Below, piece by piece: positions 1 to 11,019 of a stretch of 64,000 bases of DNA; within the stretch, counting starts at the first letter, position 1; each line of letters opens with the position of its first letter. Under the pieces are notes generated by a model. It searched no databases and had not been told where the DNA came from. It saw only the letters and a list, made by a program, of their open reading frames with translations. The translations under genes and the position numbers were made by a program. The stretch is from Amborella trichopoda. Taxonomy: Eukaryota > Streptophyta > Magnoliopsida > Amborellales > Amborellaceae. The stretch is taken from assembly GCF_000471905.2 (NCBI RefSeq), contig NW_006495273.1:1961528-2025527 (forward strand), read 5' to 3'.

Positions 1-270
1 AACTTTTCTTATTTTTTACTGTGAATGGCACCCCAACTTAATTTAGAGTTATTTCATTCTATGGTGCTTAATGCATGTTTTGCCAATTTTTGCCAGTTCC
101 ATGTAACAGGCATGAGTGGAAGGGGAGAGGGAGTTTTGTAGCATATTTCAAATCAGAATCATGCTTTTCTCTTTTAATATGCCAGTGTAAACAATGGAAA
201 ACTTTTCTCTTTTTTCATGACCTGTCATCGTATGCTAGCACTTTGATTTTCTACTTGTTGCTCACAACAG

Positions 271-1051
271 GATGGAGCTACCTTGATGCATTATGCAGTT
301 CGAGTTGCTTCAGTCCAAACAATTAAAATCTTACTTTTGTACAATGTCGACATTAACCTTTCTGATGATGTGAGTTCTCTTACCTTTTGAATTTAGAGCT
401 GCATGCTTTTAATTTTTCTATAATTGTTTCTTGTGGGCTTTTCGTAAGGTGCATAATTTGTCTCCCTGTGCAGTATGGGTGGACACCTCTACATCTTGCC
501 GTGCAAACCCGAAGAACTGATTTAGTAAAGCTATTATTAATCAAAGGTGCCGATGCTAAATCAAAAAATAAGGTACTTTGGGTTTAAGTGTTGTAATTTT
601 GGTTTAGATATGTCGTGACTTGCTATGGTCCATTTAATCCTTAAACAAGAGTTTTCATGTATTGATAAATGGCTCCCTTTCAAAAGAAAAGGAGCTACCT
701 TTCAAAAGAAAAGGAACCTTTTTTGTATTATTTCTTTAAACACTGGTTATGCAATATTTCCATTCAATAATCTCTTTTCTTTTCTCTCAAGCCCCATGTA
801 CTTCAATAGTTGGATTTTCTCTTCCTTCCCTATGAGGTCTTCCCAGCCAATAATCTTTTTTGTTGTCTTGGTTCCCATGTATTACAATAGCTGGAAATTT
901 TTTCCTCTTTGTACCTAGTTTTCTGAACCTTTTGACGTGTGCATTTTGCCAGGATGGTTTGACACCATTGGATATTTGTCTTTATTCTGGTAGAGACATG
1001 AGGACGTACGAGCTTTTAAAACTGCTTAAACAGCTTCCAAGGTCACATTAA
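271..1051 (+). CDS. EMB506: Ankyrin-repeat protein, EMB506/AKRP type, last three exons (5' part outside window)
   Basis: Three exons, 271-369, 474-572 and 953-1051 (stop TAA at 1049-1051), all phase 0 and each preceded by AG and (first two) followed by GT. They encode [10 protein letters not shown]..., [20 protein letters not shown]... and [15 protein letters not shown].... The second has the canonical ankyrin TPLHLAV helix start and LLLIKGAD turn. Each exon is exactly 99 nt, one 33-residue repeat. The C-terminus ([17 protein letters not shown]) resembles what I recall of Arabidopsis EMB506, a plastid ankyrin protein that pairs with AKRP and is needed for plastid differentiation and embryo development. 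That function is family knowledge; the match is from memory. The start, transit peptide and earlier repeats lie before base 1. AKRP itself is the main alternative. Confidence 0.8.
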
Positions 1052-1246
1052 TTACTATGGATGCTACCTGAGCCTATTATCTTGGGCATGGTCTATCCCA
1101 ATAATGATTAAGGTGATTTTCTTGACTACCTTCTAATGATTAAGGTTATTCTCTTGACCATTGTCTACCTCCTAATCACCAGTTTTAGATGTGAGCATCT
1201 AAACTCGGAATACTACCTCTCTTCCTCTCTCACATATGCACAACGC

Positions 1247-1248
<2 letters not shown>

Positions 1249-1288
<40 letters not shown>
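1249..1288. repeat. (CT)20 microsatellite
   Basis: Uninterrupted CT dinucleotides for 40 bp, followed by a GT-rich stretch, about 200 bp after the ankyrin gene's stop codon, probably in its 3' UTR or just beyond. Short ORFs across it are artefacts of low complexity. Confidence 0.95.
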
Positions 1289-1291
<3 letters not shown>

Positions 1292-2185
1292 CATGCGTGC
1301 GTGTGTGTTTGTGTTTGTGGGGGGAGGAGGAATTGCCTGCATATTTCCAGGCATCTAGTTTCTTTTGTTACGTTACAATTACATTGTTGTTAACACCCCA
1401 CTGCTCTCACTTTCTCTTACATAAAAGCAGCTTGGTTCAACTTGATGCTGATGTCTTTTGAAATGTTTGGAAAAATGAACTTCAATGAAGAGAAGAGGTG
1501 TTGATATATGGCATTTGATCTTGAGTTAGGGTTTCTATGGAGAGAGGAGAGAAATTTACTTGAAAATTCTGCCTCTTTTTTAGCGTGTTTGTCTTGATCG
1601 CTGAACAAAAGGCAATTCTGCTCTTTCTTTACCCTGCTTGTGCAGGTGCTACCACAACATGTTCGATTCTGTCACCTTCTGAACCATGCTTGTTTAGAAA
1701 ATGCGACTTAAGTGGCTATTTCTACTTGGCTATTCAATAGAGCCAGAGAAGGAAAAACATGTCTCGTCTTTATTCTTGTCGTAGGAAGAATATCGCCACA
1801 TAGGTGGTCTAGAGTGGAGGAACAAATTGGTCTCATTGTCTCTGAACATGAAGCCTTTAAGGGTATGTAAATTTTCAGCAATATATTTCCATCTTTTTTA
1901 TCTTGGATGATTTGGTAGTCGAGTCGACTGGCATTGTAATTTAAACGCTTTTATATGCAAAAATGATATATGAGGCTTACTCGAGCAAAAATATTGAACT
2001 TCTAAAATTATTGGTCCCGGCTTCCCAATTTCTTTTTCATTAAACAATAAAATAAGAGATTCATTTCGTTTGTTCACAGTCACATACTGTTTCTTTTACA
2101 TAAAAAGTGCATACTTTTATTTGGAAACAAGTTAGGTTAGACTATTTACCTTTGGTATAAAGAGATGATGGGCAACCTCGAACAA

Positions 2186-2360
2186 TATTTACCTTTGGTA
2201 TAGGGACGTAATGGTTGCCGTTGGCCTTTGAATGTGAAGTTGGTTAGCTTGACGTGTGTCATTGACAGGTCTCAGGGTCTAAGAGAAAATTTTTCGAATT
2301 TTTGACATATTCTAGATTGTCAAATTTTACGTCCAATGGCTAGATGTGATTGTGACTGGT
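2186..2360. repeat. Decayed MITE copy, family 2
   Basis: The segment around 2276-2360 (GAGAAAATTTTTCGAAT, then TTTTACGTCCAATGG, then GTGATTGTGACTGG) lines up with the middle and right part of the intact MITE at 6045-6255. The words TTTACCTTTGGTATA at 2148-2162 and 2190-2204 look like degenerate versions of that element's terminal repeat. No clean ends or target duplication seen. Confidence 0.5.
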
Positions 2361-2746
2361 AAGAAAATTTAAATGGTCTGTCATTGTTTCTTCATCTTTG
2401 GAGCACGATTCATTCCCCATTCAAGCAGATCCATCCGTTAAAGACCGAGTAAGGGAGGGGGTAGCTTTATATCACTAGAGTCTAGAACAAAAGCTGGAAG
2501 AGCCGGAGCTAGAAATTGATGTTTAAGCTAGAGAGACAGAACAACAATTTAACGAGAAAAAAAGAAAGAAAACACTATTTAAGCAAATATATATTTGTAG
2601 GGAGAGAGAGAGTGGGGCTTGGCTCGGAAATGTATTTGTGCTATATTTCTCCGATGTATTTCAAAGAGTCAGAAACCTTGCCTCTGCTAATTACTTCCTC
2701 CATTGAAAACTGAAACTGCAAAACAAAACCATGTGCTAAAGCACAG

Positions 2747-4750
2747 ATGCTGCCCCTCAGGCCGTCCCTTCACAGGCTCCACCTTCCTTCTACGCAACCA
2801 TGTCTCCACCATTGGAGCTCTGCGATCCCTTCTCTCTGTACAGTCCATCAAAAACGAACCACCCAACAAAAGAAAACCACCACCCAACCAGTTCAATTCC
2901 ACCAATCAGAAAACGAACAACCCAATTTGCACAAAACACACAATGACACATTCTCTTGCAACATGAAGATTGCAAGCCTTGCTCGCAACCATGAAATCAG
3001 ACAAGCTCGTCGAGTATTTGATGCAATGGTCAAAAGAGATGTGGTTTCTTGGACCACCATGATGGCTGCCTACATTAAAAACAATGACCTTCCTAAAGCC
3101 CAAAAGCTATTTGACGAAATGCCTGAAAGAAATGTAGTTGCATGGACCGCCATGCTCGATGGTTATGCAAAAGTTGGCAGGCTTGGCGAGGCCAAGAGAA
3201 TCTTTGAAACAATGCCCCACAAAAACATTTTCACTTGGACAAGCATGATTGGTGGGTGCACAAGAGCAGGCCTCATGGATGAAGCGCGTCGCCTTTTTAA
3301 TATGATGCCCATGCACAATCCTTTCTCGTGGACCATAATGCTCACAGGTTATGTTCGTTGGGGTCGGCTTGAAGAGGCCCGACTCTTGTTTCATGAAATG
3401 CCTGAGCGTAACGTGGTGGCATGGACTGTGATGCTTTCTGGCTATACACGAGAGGGACGTATCGAAGAGGCTCGGCACCTCTTTGATGTGATGCCACAAA
3501 AGAATGTTTATTCTTGGAATGTGATGATCTCAGGTTATTTGCATGTTGGGTGTGTTGACGAGGCTTGGAAACTTTACTGTGAAGCCCCAAGCAAGAATGA
3601 GGTGACTCATACTGCGATGCTTGTTGGGCTTGCGGAGAATGGCATGTTATGTGAAGCTCGTCGAGTCTTTGATGCGATGCCAAAACGTGATGTCGCAGCA
3701 TGGAATGCCATGCTTATGGCATACTCCACTAATGTTGAAGAGGCATGTCGAGTCTTTGAGTCCATGACACAACGGAATCTTGTGTCATGGAATACCATGA
3801 TTGATGTGTATGGAAAGCATGGGCATGGGTTTGAGGCTATGGGTCTACTGGATCGCATGAGGCGTGAAAGCAATGTGGAGCCTGACCACTGCACCCTCAC
3901 GAGCATGCTCCTTACATGCTCAGGTGTGGTGCATGTGATGCATATCCATGCGCTTGCTGTACATCTAGGGTTCGACTCTGACATTGGCTTCTGTAACGCC
4001 TTGATAACAAATTATTCGAGGTACGGTGATTTCGGTTCGGCTCGACATGCCTTTGAGATGCTTAGAGTTAGGGACCTTGTTTCATGGACTGCGATGGTCT
4101 TGGCATGTGCTGAGCATGGACTAGGGTGCTCTGCACTTCAGGTCTTTGCAAACATTCTAAAGCATGGAGAAACACCTGATGGGGTCACATTTGTGGGTGT
4201 GCTCACAGCTTGTAGCCGAGCTGGTCTCATAGAGCATGGATGGTCGTGCTTTCAAGCAATGGAGCGTGTGTATAATGTGATCCCTAGGCCTGAGCATTAT
4301 GCATGTATGGTGGACATGCTGGGCAGGCTAGGTAATCTGGAGGAAGGTGAGAGGCTTATTGAGGAAATGCCATTTGAGCCTGATGAGGTTGTGTATGGTG
4401 CGTTACTTGGAGCATGCAGGGTGCATGGAGATGTGGAGCGTGCAAGTCGTGTGGGTGCAAAGTTGCTCGAGGTCGATCCTGGTAGTTCGGGGGCCTATGT
4501 GTTGCTTGCAAATGCGTATGCAGCAGAGGGGAGGTGGGGTGAGGTTGCAGGGGTCAGAAGGTTGATGAGAGACAAAATAGTAAAAAAGCAGGGTGCATAT
4601 AGTGAGATAGAGGTGAGGAATAGGGTGCATACTTTCTTTGTGGGTGATAGGGTCCACCCTCTGGCTAGGGAGATATATGGCATGTTGGAAGAGGGGCTAT
4701 TACCAATGATGAAGGAGATGGGGTACATGACCAAGATGTCCATGAGGTAG
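2747..4750 (+). CDS. Pentatricopeptide repeat protein, PLS class with E/E+ tail, intronless
   Basis: Single-exon ORF of 667 residues. From about residue 86 to 350 it is a run of roughly 31-residue S-type repeats with the recurrent pattern (R)NVVAWTxMLxGYxxxGRxxEARxLFxxMP; from about 350 longer P and L repeats appear (VEPDHCTLTSML, PDGVTFVGVLTAC). The tail after PEHYACMVDMLGR is an E motif, then E+ (YSEIEVRNRVHTFFVGD, HPLAREIYGML). There is no DYW deaminase domain, and the protein ends 15-20 residues after E+. PLS proteins of this class bind organellar RNA one base per repeat, usually for C-to-U editing, and without DYW need a partner deaminase. The first 50 residues are rich in S, H, R and T with almost no acidic residues, consistent with an organelle transit peptide. 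A second Met at residue 73 (base 2963) could be an internal start. Resembles Arabidopsis At4g02750-like genes; no one-to-one orthologue claimed. Confidence 0.93.
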   Translation: MLPLRPSLHRLHLPSTQPCLHHWSSAIPSLCTVHQKRTTQQKKTTTQPVQFHQSENEQPNLHKTHNDTFSCNMKIASLARNHEIRQARRVFDAMVKRDVVSWTTMMAAYIKNNDLPKAQKLFDEMPERNVVAWTAMLDGYAKVGRLGEAKRIFETMPHKNIFTWTSMIGGCTRAGLMDEARRLFNMMPMHNPFSWTIMLTGYVRWGRLEEARLLFHEMPERNVVAWTVMLSGYTREGRIEEARHLFDVMPQKNVYSWNVMISGYLHVGCVDEAWKLYCEAPSKNEVTHTAMLVGLAENGMLCEARRVFDAMPKRDVAAWNAMLMAYSTNVEEACRVFESMTQRNLVSWNTMIDVYGKHGHGFEAMGLLDRMRRESNVEPDHCTLTSMLLTCSGVVHVMHIHALAVHLGFDSDIGFCNALITNYSRYGDFGSARHAFEMLRVRDLVSWTAMVLACAEHGLGCSALQVFANILKHGETPDGVTFVGVLTACSRAGLIEHGWSCFQAMERVYNVIPRPEHYACMVDMLGRLGNLEEGERLIEEMPFEPDEVVYGALLGACRVHGDVERASRVGAKLLEVDPGSSGAYVLLANAYAAEGRWGEVAGVRRLMRDKIVKKQGAYSEIEVRNRVHTFFVGDRVHPLAREIYGMLEEGLLPMMKEMGYMTKMSMR

Positions 4751-4848
4751 TGTGCACTTCAATCTGGCAAAGGCTGCATGAATGGGCCTTGTAGTCCCCA
4801 CTGAGCTGTTAAAAAAAACTTGTCCTTATAAAATTTTTTTTTTGCTTT

Positions 4849-5016
4849 TTAAAGAAAAGAGCCTAGGTTTAATTGGTTAGTGACTTACCACATTTTAAAG
4901 AAAAGAGCCCAGGCTTAATTGGTTAGTGCTTGATGATTTGCAACACTACGGCCTAGGCTCAATTCCTACAAAGGGTAGGAGCCCTCTCTCCATTGAATCA
5001 CCCAAAAAAAATAAAA
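4849..5016 (+). mobile_element. tRNA-derived SINE, with a truncated tandem copy in front
   Basis: AAAGAAAAGAGCC followed by TTAATTGGTTAGTG occurs twice (about 4851 and 4899). The second copy continues with a B-box-like GGCTCAATTCC and ends in ATTGAATCACCC plus an A-rich tail. A-box and B-box promoter words and a 3' oligo(A) tail define a tRNA-derived SINE. The same unit, with an A-only tail, is at 49465-49584. It lies about 100 bp after the PPR stop codon. Confidence 0.7.
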
Positions 5017-5086
5017 GCTGCGTGGATGCAAAGGAGATATGGAGATCACTAATGACCTTTTTGGGGATGTCCAAAAGTTCCTAAGT

Positions 5087-5415
5087 GCCTGTTCGGTTCC
5101 ATGGAAAAACTTTCTTGAAAATTCTGAGGAGAGGTAGAATTAAGGGTTCAGGGAAGTGAGAAGCTATGGAGTTTGTAGGAGAGAGATGATCGAGATGAAG
5201 AAGATTCATTTCTGGGGAATAAATTCTTCCGAAGAGAGGGAGAATTAAGGGTTCAAGGAAGAGAGAAGCCATGGGTTTTGTAGGAGACAGATGATCGAGA
5301 TGAAGAAGATTCATTGGAGAATAAATTCCACCCACTTTTAAGATATTTACCAAAAAAGAGGTGAAAATGGAGATAGCAGGGAGATTTTCTTCCAATTTGG
5401 ACATCAGTGGAAATC
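5087..5415. repeat. Two-unit tandem duplication, period 105 bp, in a possible non-autonomous element
   Basis: GAATTAAGGGTTCA begins at 5137 and again at 5242, and GATGATCGAGATGAAGAAGA recurs with the same spacing. The block is preceded by GCCTGTTCGGTTCCATGG, a word often seen at ends of hAT-like plant elements. A 107-codon open frame on the minus strand is two copies of the same peptide and is judged non-coding. Confidence 0.6.
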
Positions 5416-5604
5416 ATTGAAAATGCCTCATTTCCAGATAAGGTTATCCTGTAAATTCATAATATGAAGACCCATGGGGCTGCCCTAAGTGGTAACAATC
5501 AAGATTCATTGAAATAACTAGTTATGATTTATTTCGAATCTTATCCTCTAACAAAGAAAGGCTGATGCCATAAGTTTCCGACCTCACCAAGAAACTAGTG
5601 TTTT

Positions 5605-5690
5605 TATTTATTTATTTATTTATTGGGGTAGATTACCCGGGATTCAAACCTTGGATTTCATCCTGCAAAGTATAAATGCAGTGGTTTTCC
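5605..5690 (-). mobile_element. SINE fragment with TAAA-type tail
   Basis: On the minus strand there is GGTTTGAATCCCGGG, a B-box-like word, followed by a (AATA)n tail (the TTTA run at about 5602-5624 on the plus strand). Short and lacking a clear A box. Confidence 0.4.
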
Positions 5691-6044
5691 TTGATGTTTT
5701 GCATAGGTGTGTATTAACATGTTTTTAACCAGGTGACCATTTGGAGTCCGTAGCTAGATTGGAAGGACTTGTAGCTTTGAGGTGGGAGCTCCATCTCATC
5801 TTATACACATAGAAGAAGAAATAAAAGAAAAACAAGGAGGAAAGTAAAGTTCTTTCTGGTTTCATTTATGCTCTACTTTAATAACAACGAGTTATATGGG
5901 TGTTTAGGTGCTTCATCTGTTCCATATTAACTAAGAGCCAGTTTGTAGGAGTGTGTGCTTAAATACGTTAATTTCATGAAAAATGATTCCTTTGAGTGTT
6001 ACTTTAAAGTCGGTTATTCTTTCATTTTTCCTTCATTTAAAATA

Positions 6045-6255
6045 TAGGAAAAGTATACATTGAGACCATTTATCTTTGATACAAGGTGATCACAATTAAT
6101 CTTGACGAGTGGATGCATTGACCAAGTTCAAACTATAAAAGAAATTTTCTCGAATGTTGTAACGCACCCAGCTATCAGATTTCACGTCGAATAGTTGTGA
6201 GTAATTGTGACCACCTTGTATCAAAGGCGAATGATCTCATTGTATACAAACCCTA
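6045..6255. mobile_element. MITE, family 2 (211 bp) with about 55-bp terminal inverted repeats
   Basis: The left end TAGGAAAAGTATACATTGAG... and the reverse complement of the right end TAGGGTTTGTATACAATGAG... match over about 55 bp, sharing CTTTGATACAAGGTG and TCACAATTA. Direct repeats AAATA (6040-6044 and 6256-6260) flank the element as a possible 5-bp target duplication. No coding capacity. Related copies lie at about 2186-2360 and 61893-61985. Confidence 0.75.
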
Positions 6256-6514
6256 AAATATGTGTGTTCCTTTTTGGGGCCTGTTTGGATGGTAATTAAT
6301 TTTATCACTAATATATTATAATTTGGTTTATTTTGTGGAATATTACTTAGTTATTTCGTAGGTATCTAGTTACACTTTTCAATACGACTAGTTGAAGTCG
6401 TGCTTTAAAAAATCAGCATCTATAGATTCTATGAAATTTCTTCTATTATTTTGTGTGTATCCTATGTAGACATATATAGAAGTCTGGGATCCTTGTTTTC
6501 TCAACATATAAAAG

Positions 6515-6745
6515 GGTGCAATCTATATAGGGATGCAACATTATTAGTAGAAGTCAGGTTGAGGTATCATATATTGTTTATTTTTGTTGGACGATATAGA
6601 TTTGATATATTTTTTTAAGGCAGTGTCAAAAAGTGTCGTATGAGACAATGTTGAATCTAAAACCGTTCAAATAAAATAAACGGTGTAGTTAATGCAACCT
6701 TACATCTTCTTCAAGTAAGGTTGCATCCTTAAATGAACTTTTCTC
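6515..6745. mobile_element. Possible small TIR element
   Basis: AGGGTGCAA and GGGATGCAAC near the left edge face their inverted counterparts TTGCATCCTT and GCAACCTTAC near the right edge. A related subterminal word (AAGGTTGCAACCTT) is at about 62690. Boundaries and target duplication are not resolved. Confidence 0.3.
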
Positions 6746-6829
6746 CTATACAAAATCCTAATACACAATTAGCGGCTCCAAACTTCAATAAATTATAATA
6801 TAATTTTCTATTATACCGAAGTTCATGTG

Positions 6830-7620
6830 GAGTTTCATTTATGTACTTATAAGTTACTATGTAATAAAGCTTCGGCCCATAATGATGGAGGCAAACTAGT
6901 ATTTACAATCATCGTGGTAACAATTTCTGCTAAAGATCTCCTTTTTTCCTTGGCAATATTATTTTTTTGAGGGGTATAAGGGGTGTTACTTGAGTTATAT
7001 CACTATGTTCACCAAAATTTGAAACCCCATTGATAAATATCGTTCACCCCTATCACTTTCTACAATTTTAATTTTTATATCAAGGTGGTTTTCAACTTCA
7101 GCTTTATGAACCTGAAGGTTTTCTAAAGCTTCATCTTCATGCCTTAACAAATCGACACAGTTGTAGTGAGAGAAAGATCCCTCTGCTTAAAACATTGTTC
7201 AAATCACAGAAAATATTATGTACAAGCCCTAGATATTCTGAATTCCTTTCAATTGTACAAAAAGGTTTTGAATAATTTTGGCTTGTACACACATTTCTTT
7301 TGAAATTTCACCCGAGTCTGAATTAATCAAAATTTAACCATAGACTTGTTAAGTAAAATTTAAATATCCTAATCTAGCATGCCTCAAAAAAAGAAACTCA
7401 TAACATAAACAGAATAGGTCATTTCGTTTATAAGATCAAGTAGAACATCTAATTACCGGAGTAACCCTTCCCAAGAAATATATCATTCTAGGTTAATATG
7501 ATCTTACCGATTTGATAATCATCTTAAAACTGTGCTCATTGAGAAGGTCGATGGTCACCAAGTTTTTTCTCATATATTGTACATAGTACACATTCTCGGA
7601 TTGCAGGATTCGTGTAGCAA
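6830..7620 (-). mobile_element. Ty1/copia retrotransposon pol remnant (GAG-pre-integrase and integrase)
   Basis: On the minus strand, about 7620-7510 encodes NVYYVQYMRKNLVTIDLLN, the conserved copia segment usually read as NVLYVPxLRKNLVSxxLL just before integrase. Further downstream, about 6990-6845 encodes PYTPQKNNIAKEKRRSLAEI followed by SLPPSLWAEAL, the integrase stretch YTPQQNGVAERKNR...LPxxLWxEA. Stops and frameshifts separate the pieces, so it is inactive. No LTRs were recognised. Confidence 0.7.
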
Positions 7621-10600
7621 ACTCGAACTAATTGGAAAGAGACTATGATGACGATGATGATGAAACATGCTCAGATAGGATAAAACAATAATCTCCATTT
7701 GAACATGGTCATTTAAACATATACAACAGCTTTAAAGTTCACTTACAATAATTTGTAATTCATATACTTCACTAAATGGAGACCTTTGTTAGGTATTGTG
7801 TTTCTATTAATTCCCGTATTTGTCTTGCCAAAGTGACTAAAGTGTACATCATTCCATTGTATAAAACCTCAAGGGTTTAAATGCATGAATATCTCAATAC
7901 AAAACCATAATACATATATTCCAGCCTACAAATATGGTTTATATACATTTGAATAATAATAATCAACCCTAATAGGTCCCTTACAAATCCCTTACTAAAA
8001 AATTCAATTAAACTGAATACAATATTCAAATATGCACATTGTATATCTCTACAACATATTGCATGACTTGTACTCGCAATTCCTCATTATATCAAAATTA
8101 TATGATAATTTCATTTTCATTCTTCATCATCATCATATATCATAATATTTCATACACATCATACACTTGATCATAATAATTCAATAAGATTTCAATTCGC
8201 ATAAACAATAATAAATAGCATTAAAGCTCATACCGCAAGATTAAAAAACAATCTCAATATTTACACAACATAATCAATTTAACCAATCATGAATCCATTT
8301 AATAATTGTAAATACATCAAATTAACATGTAAATATACAAGAGGAAACTATGGTTCGAACCCCTTGTGCCCGGGCTACGAAAGGGGCTTTTGAGAACTTA
8401 AATTTGTCCTATTGTCTAAGGCACGGGTGATAATAATAACTCAAAGAGATCAATCAAATGGGAAGCAAATGATCACATTTATTTCACTTAATGGGGGATC
8501 AAATCATGAGAGAGACATGTATCAAAATAGCCCTTCAAAGTTTGAGAGAGATACCATACAAAATAAGGAAGTTACGATGAAACTACACTATGTGGTCTAT
8601 AAGGGACCACACGAACTTTTCAACATTAAAAAGGGAACTCAATAGACTATTTCTTATGCTCAAATATGATGAAATAAACCTTTCATCAGTTGTATATTCT
8701 CCGTAAAAATTTCAGAAAACTAAGATCAAGAAATCAAGTTGAAACTACTCAAGATCATGGAGTTAGCAAGTTAGTTTACACATACTATGTGTATGGACTA
8801 CACTATTGTTTTAGGACTCTTCAAATATCAAGTTTTCATGATAAAAAATAAAGAAAACTACTGTAAATTAAGAATTACAACAAGCTTTGATAATGCAAAT
8901 GAAGTAAAAATTAAAAATATGAGAAGAAAAATCAATACCTTAATAAAGCAATAGTATGGGCTTGATCACATAAATAATGGACTACTCAATAGAAAAGTTT
9001 CAAATGAAAGCTCAAAGAAGAAGATAGTCTCATAAATTGAATACATGAGAATACTTTGAATCATCTTTTGCAACAATCACCTACAATCCAGTTTTAATGT
9101 GTTTGAGCGTGCTTGAGTGATTGTCCTTCAATGGGTGGTGGGACATAGGCCGTCTTGAGAATACTAGTAAAGAGGAACACCTTTTAATACCAGCATTTGA
9201 AGTTTATATCATTTAATCTACCAAGTCTTATCAAATTTTGAATCATTTCTTTGATAGAAGTATAGCGAGCCACACTAAGAACACTAGAGTAGTTTTATTC
9301 AAGTTTAGATGTATAAAACATAAATAAGAGAGAAAAAAAAGAGTGAATTCAAGTTTTTTTAGAATTGAGTCCCCATAGCCTTGTATAGTGTTTGTGAGGG
9401 TTCATCTCAGTGGTGTGACTGTTTGATAGTGGCTCGTTAGAGAAGGAGCATGCCTTCTTCTCACACAGTAACTTCCTTTTGGTGAACAATTATTAATTCG
9501 TACACGGGGAGTCATTAACTGCCTTGGCAATTTGATGAATGTTATCTTTGAATTGAACAAATAAAGAAATCGGTCCAATAGAAACCTATTTCCAAGTTTT
9601 TGCAGGCTCTTGCCCTTGGCCTTTTATTGGGCCAAATTGATAGAGCTGTCTATAAAAAACGGGTGCATGCTGTCTCAGCACCGTCCAGGCAAAAAAGAGT
9701 ATAGGGCACAAACTGTGGCCCGGGGCCAATGCCGGCCCGGCCTTTTCCTTTTTGTTTTTTCTTTTATTTTTTTTACATTTTTTTTTTGGCCCAGTGCCAT
9801 CGAAGAACCAATCATTTGAAAAAGGCTCTTGAAAATTCCCAAAAATGAGATTAGCACATTCAGTTTGTTTGGGTTTATGTGATTCAGCCCAAATACACCT
9901 TCAAACCTATTTGTGAGCTTATATAACCTATGACTGAAAATCTTCCTCTAGTAGCCTCAAATTTACGGAGCCAATTAGTTCACTTCAAATTTTCAAACAT
10001 CCATCAACACGCTTATCTGGTCATTTTATCAAGCATTTCGAGCTTCCTCTTCACCATGTTCAAAATGTAATAACAATGGCACACTATCTATTCTCTCTCT
10101 TCTTCTTTTACTCCGCCCTCTACCTTCCAAAATTTGTGTGGGATTGGATTGAGGGATACTGCTAACATGAAGGAGCCACATGTTGCGGCCACTAAATCAT
10201 GGGATCAAAGCCATCTAATAAAAACAAAATGACAATAAAAGCCATCTTAAAAATTCATTCACAAACAATTTATCGATCTTATTTCTGGGCCCTCATGATG
10301 ATTATGGATGTTATGAGAGAGAGAGAGGTGTTTATATTCGACCTTCAGATCTAAAAGCTTCTCTTTTTTTGACAAGCCTTTGGACATAAAAGTACGAAAT
10401 CTCTTTGTTGACTTACCAGAGAGTTGAAAGCGTTTAGAAAAAGAAAATATAGATGGATGGCCGTTTGATATGAGCAGTGTGACCTAGACACCCTGTATTA
10501 GTGTGACCTAGATACCCTCTATTCTCTGTTGGATCGTGTGATGACATGGGTGGACACACGACACTCCTACTGCACACGTTGGGCATTTACAAACTTGATT

Positions 10601-11019
10601 AATACGTGAAAAATTGTTTCATGCGGGCTGGACTGCATGACTACATATGCGGTCCAAAAAGTGTAAAGCAACCATCTTAAAGATGGACGTAAGTAGGTGT
10701 TCCATCCAAAAACAATGGAAATTAACAATCTAAATGTTTTCTTACTAGAATTGTTATTTGGAGTTTTTAAAATTTACTTATTTTTTCATATTCATGATGT
10801 CCATCACATGTCCTTAAAAATTAGCTCCAAAAGTCCATCTCAAAAAATATATATATTAATAGACTTGCATTTCTACATATGCGGGCTTTGGCAGCATAAA
10901 AACCGGGTCCTTAATACATCTCTCTCTTTATCTCTCTCTCTAAAGTGCAATTAGAAGCTATTCACAAATGTGTACTTCAATAGTAAGTGACTGACTATAG
11001 CAAAACTACTTGGACGCAG
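7621..11019. other. AT-rich intergenic DNA between the copia relic and the 3' end of MORC
   Basis: No gene recognised. A tRNA-like word (GGTTCGAACC on the minus strand, about 8351-8360) may be another SINE scrap. A GC-rich patch at about 9718-9745 has overlapping GGCCCGG words. The motif CATCTTAAAGATGG at about 10672-10685 is shared with 15990-16010. The 3' UTR of the minus-strand MORC gene should begin just below 11020. Confidence 0.4.

Larger units (their letters stand above)
1052..2746. other. Intergenic: 3' flank of the ankyrin gene and upstream region of the PPR gene
   Basis: No coding exon recognised. It holds the (CT)n tract at 1249-1288, a decayed MITE copy at about 2186-2360, and an AT-rich TATA-like stretch near 2587-2597 about 150 bp before the PPR start codon. 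The core promoter assignment is only a guess. Confidence 0.5.

Noticed and set aside
3107..3984. Minus-strand frames of 120-130 codons inside the PPR gene
   Set aside because: Shadow frames of the strongly coding plus strand; no family similarity.
4560..4750. A DYW deaminase domain at the end of the PPR protein
   Set aside because: The protein stops about 15-20 residues after the E+ motif; no HxE or CxxC zinc motifs follow in any frame before the SINE.
5081..5404. 107-codon minus-strand frame with two similar halves
   Set aside because: Explained by the 105-bp tandem duplication (a multiple of 3), not by coding.
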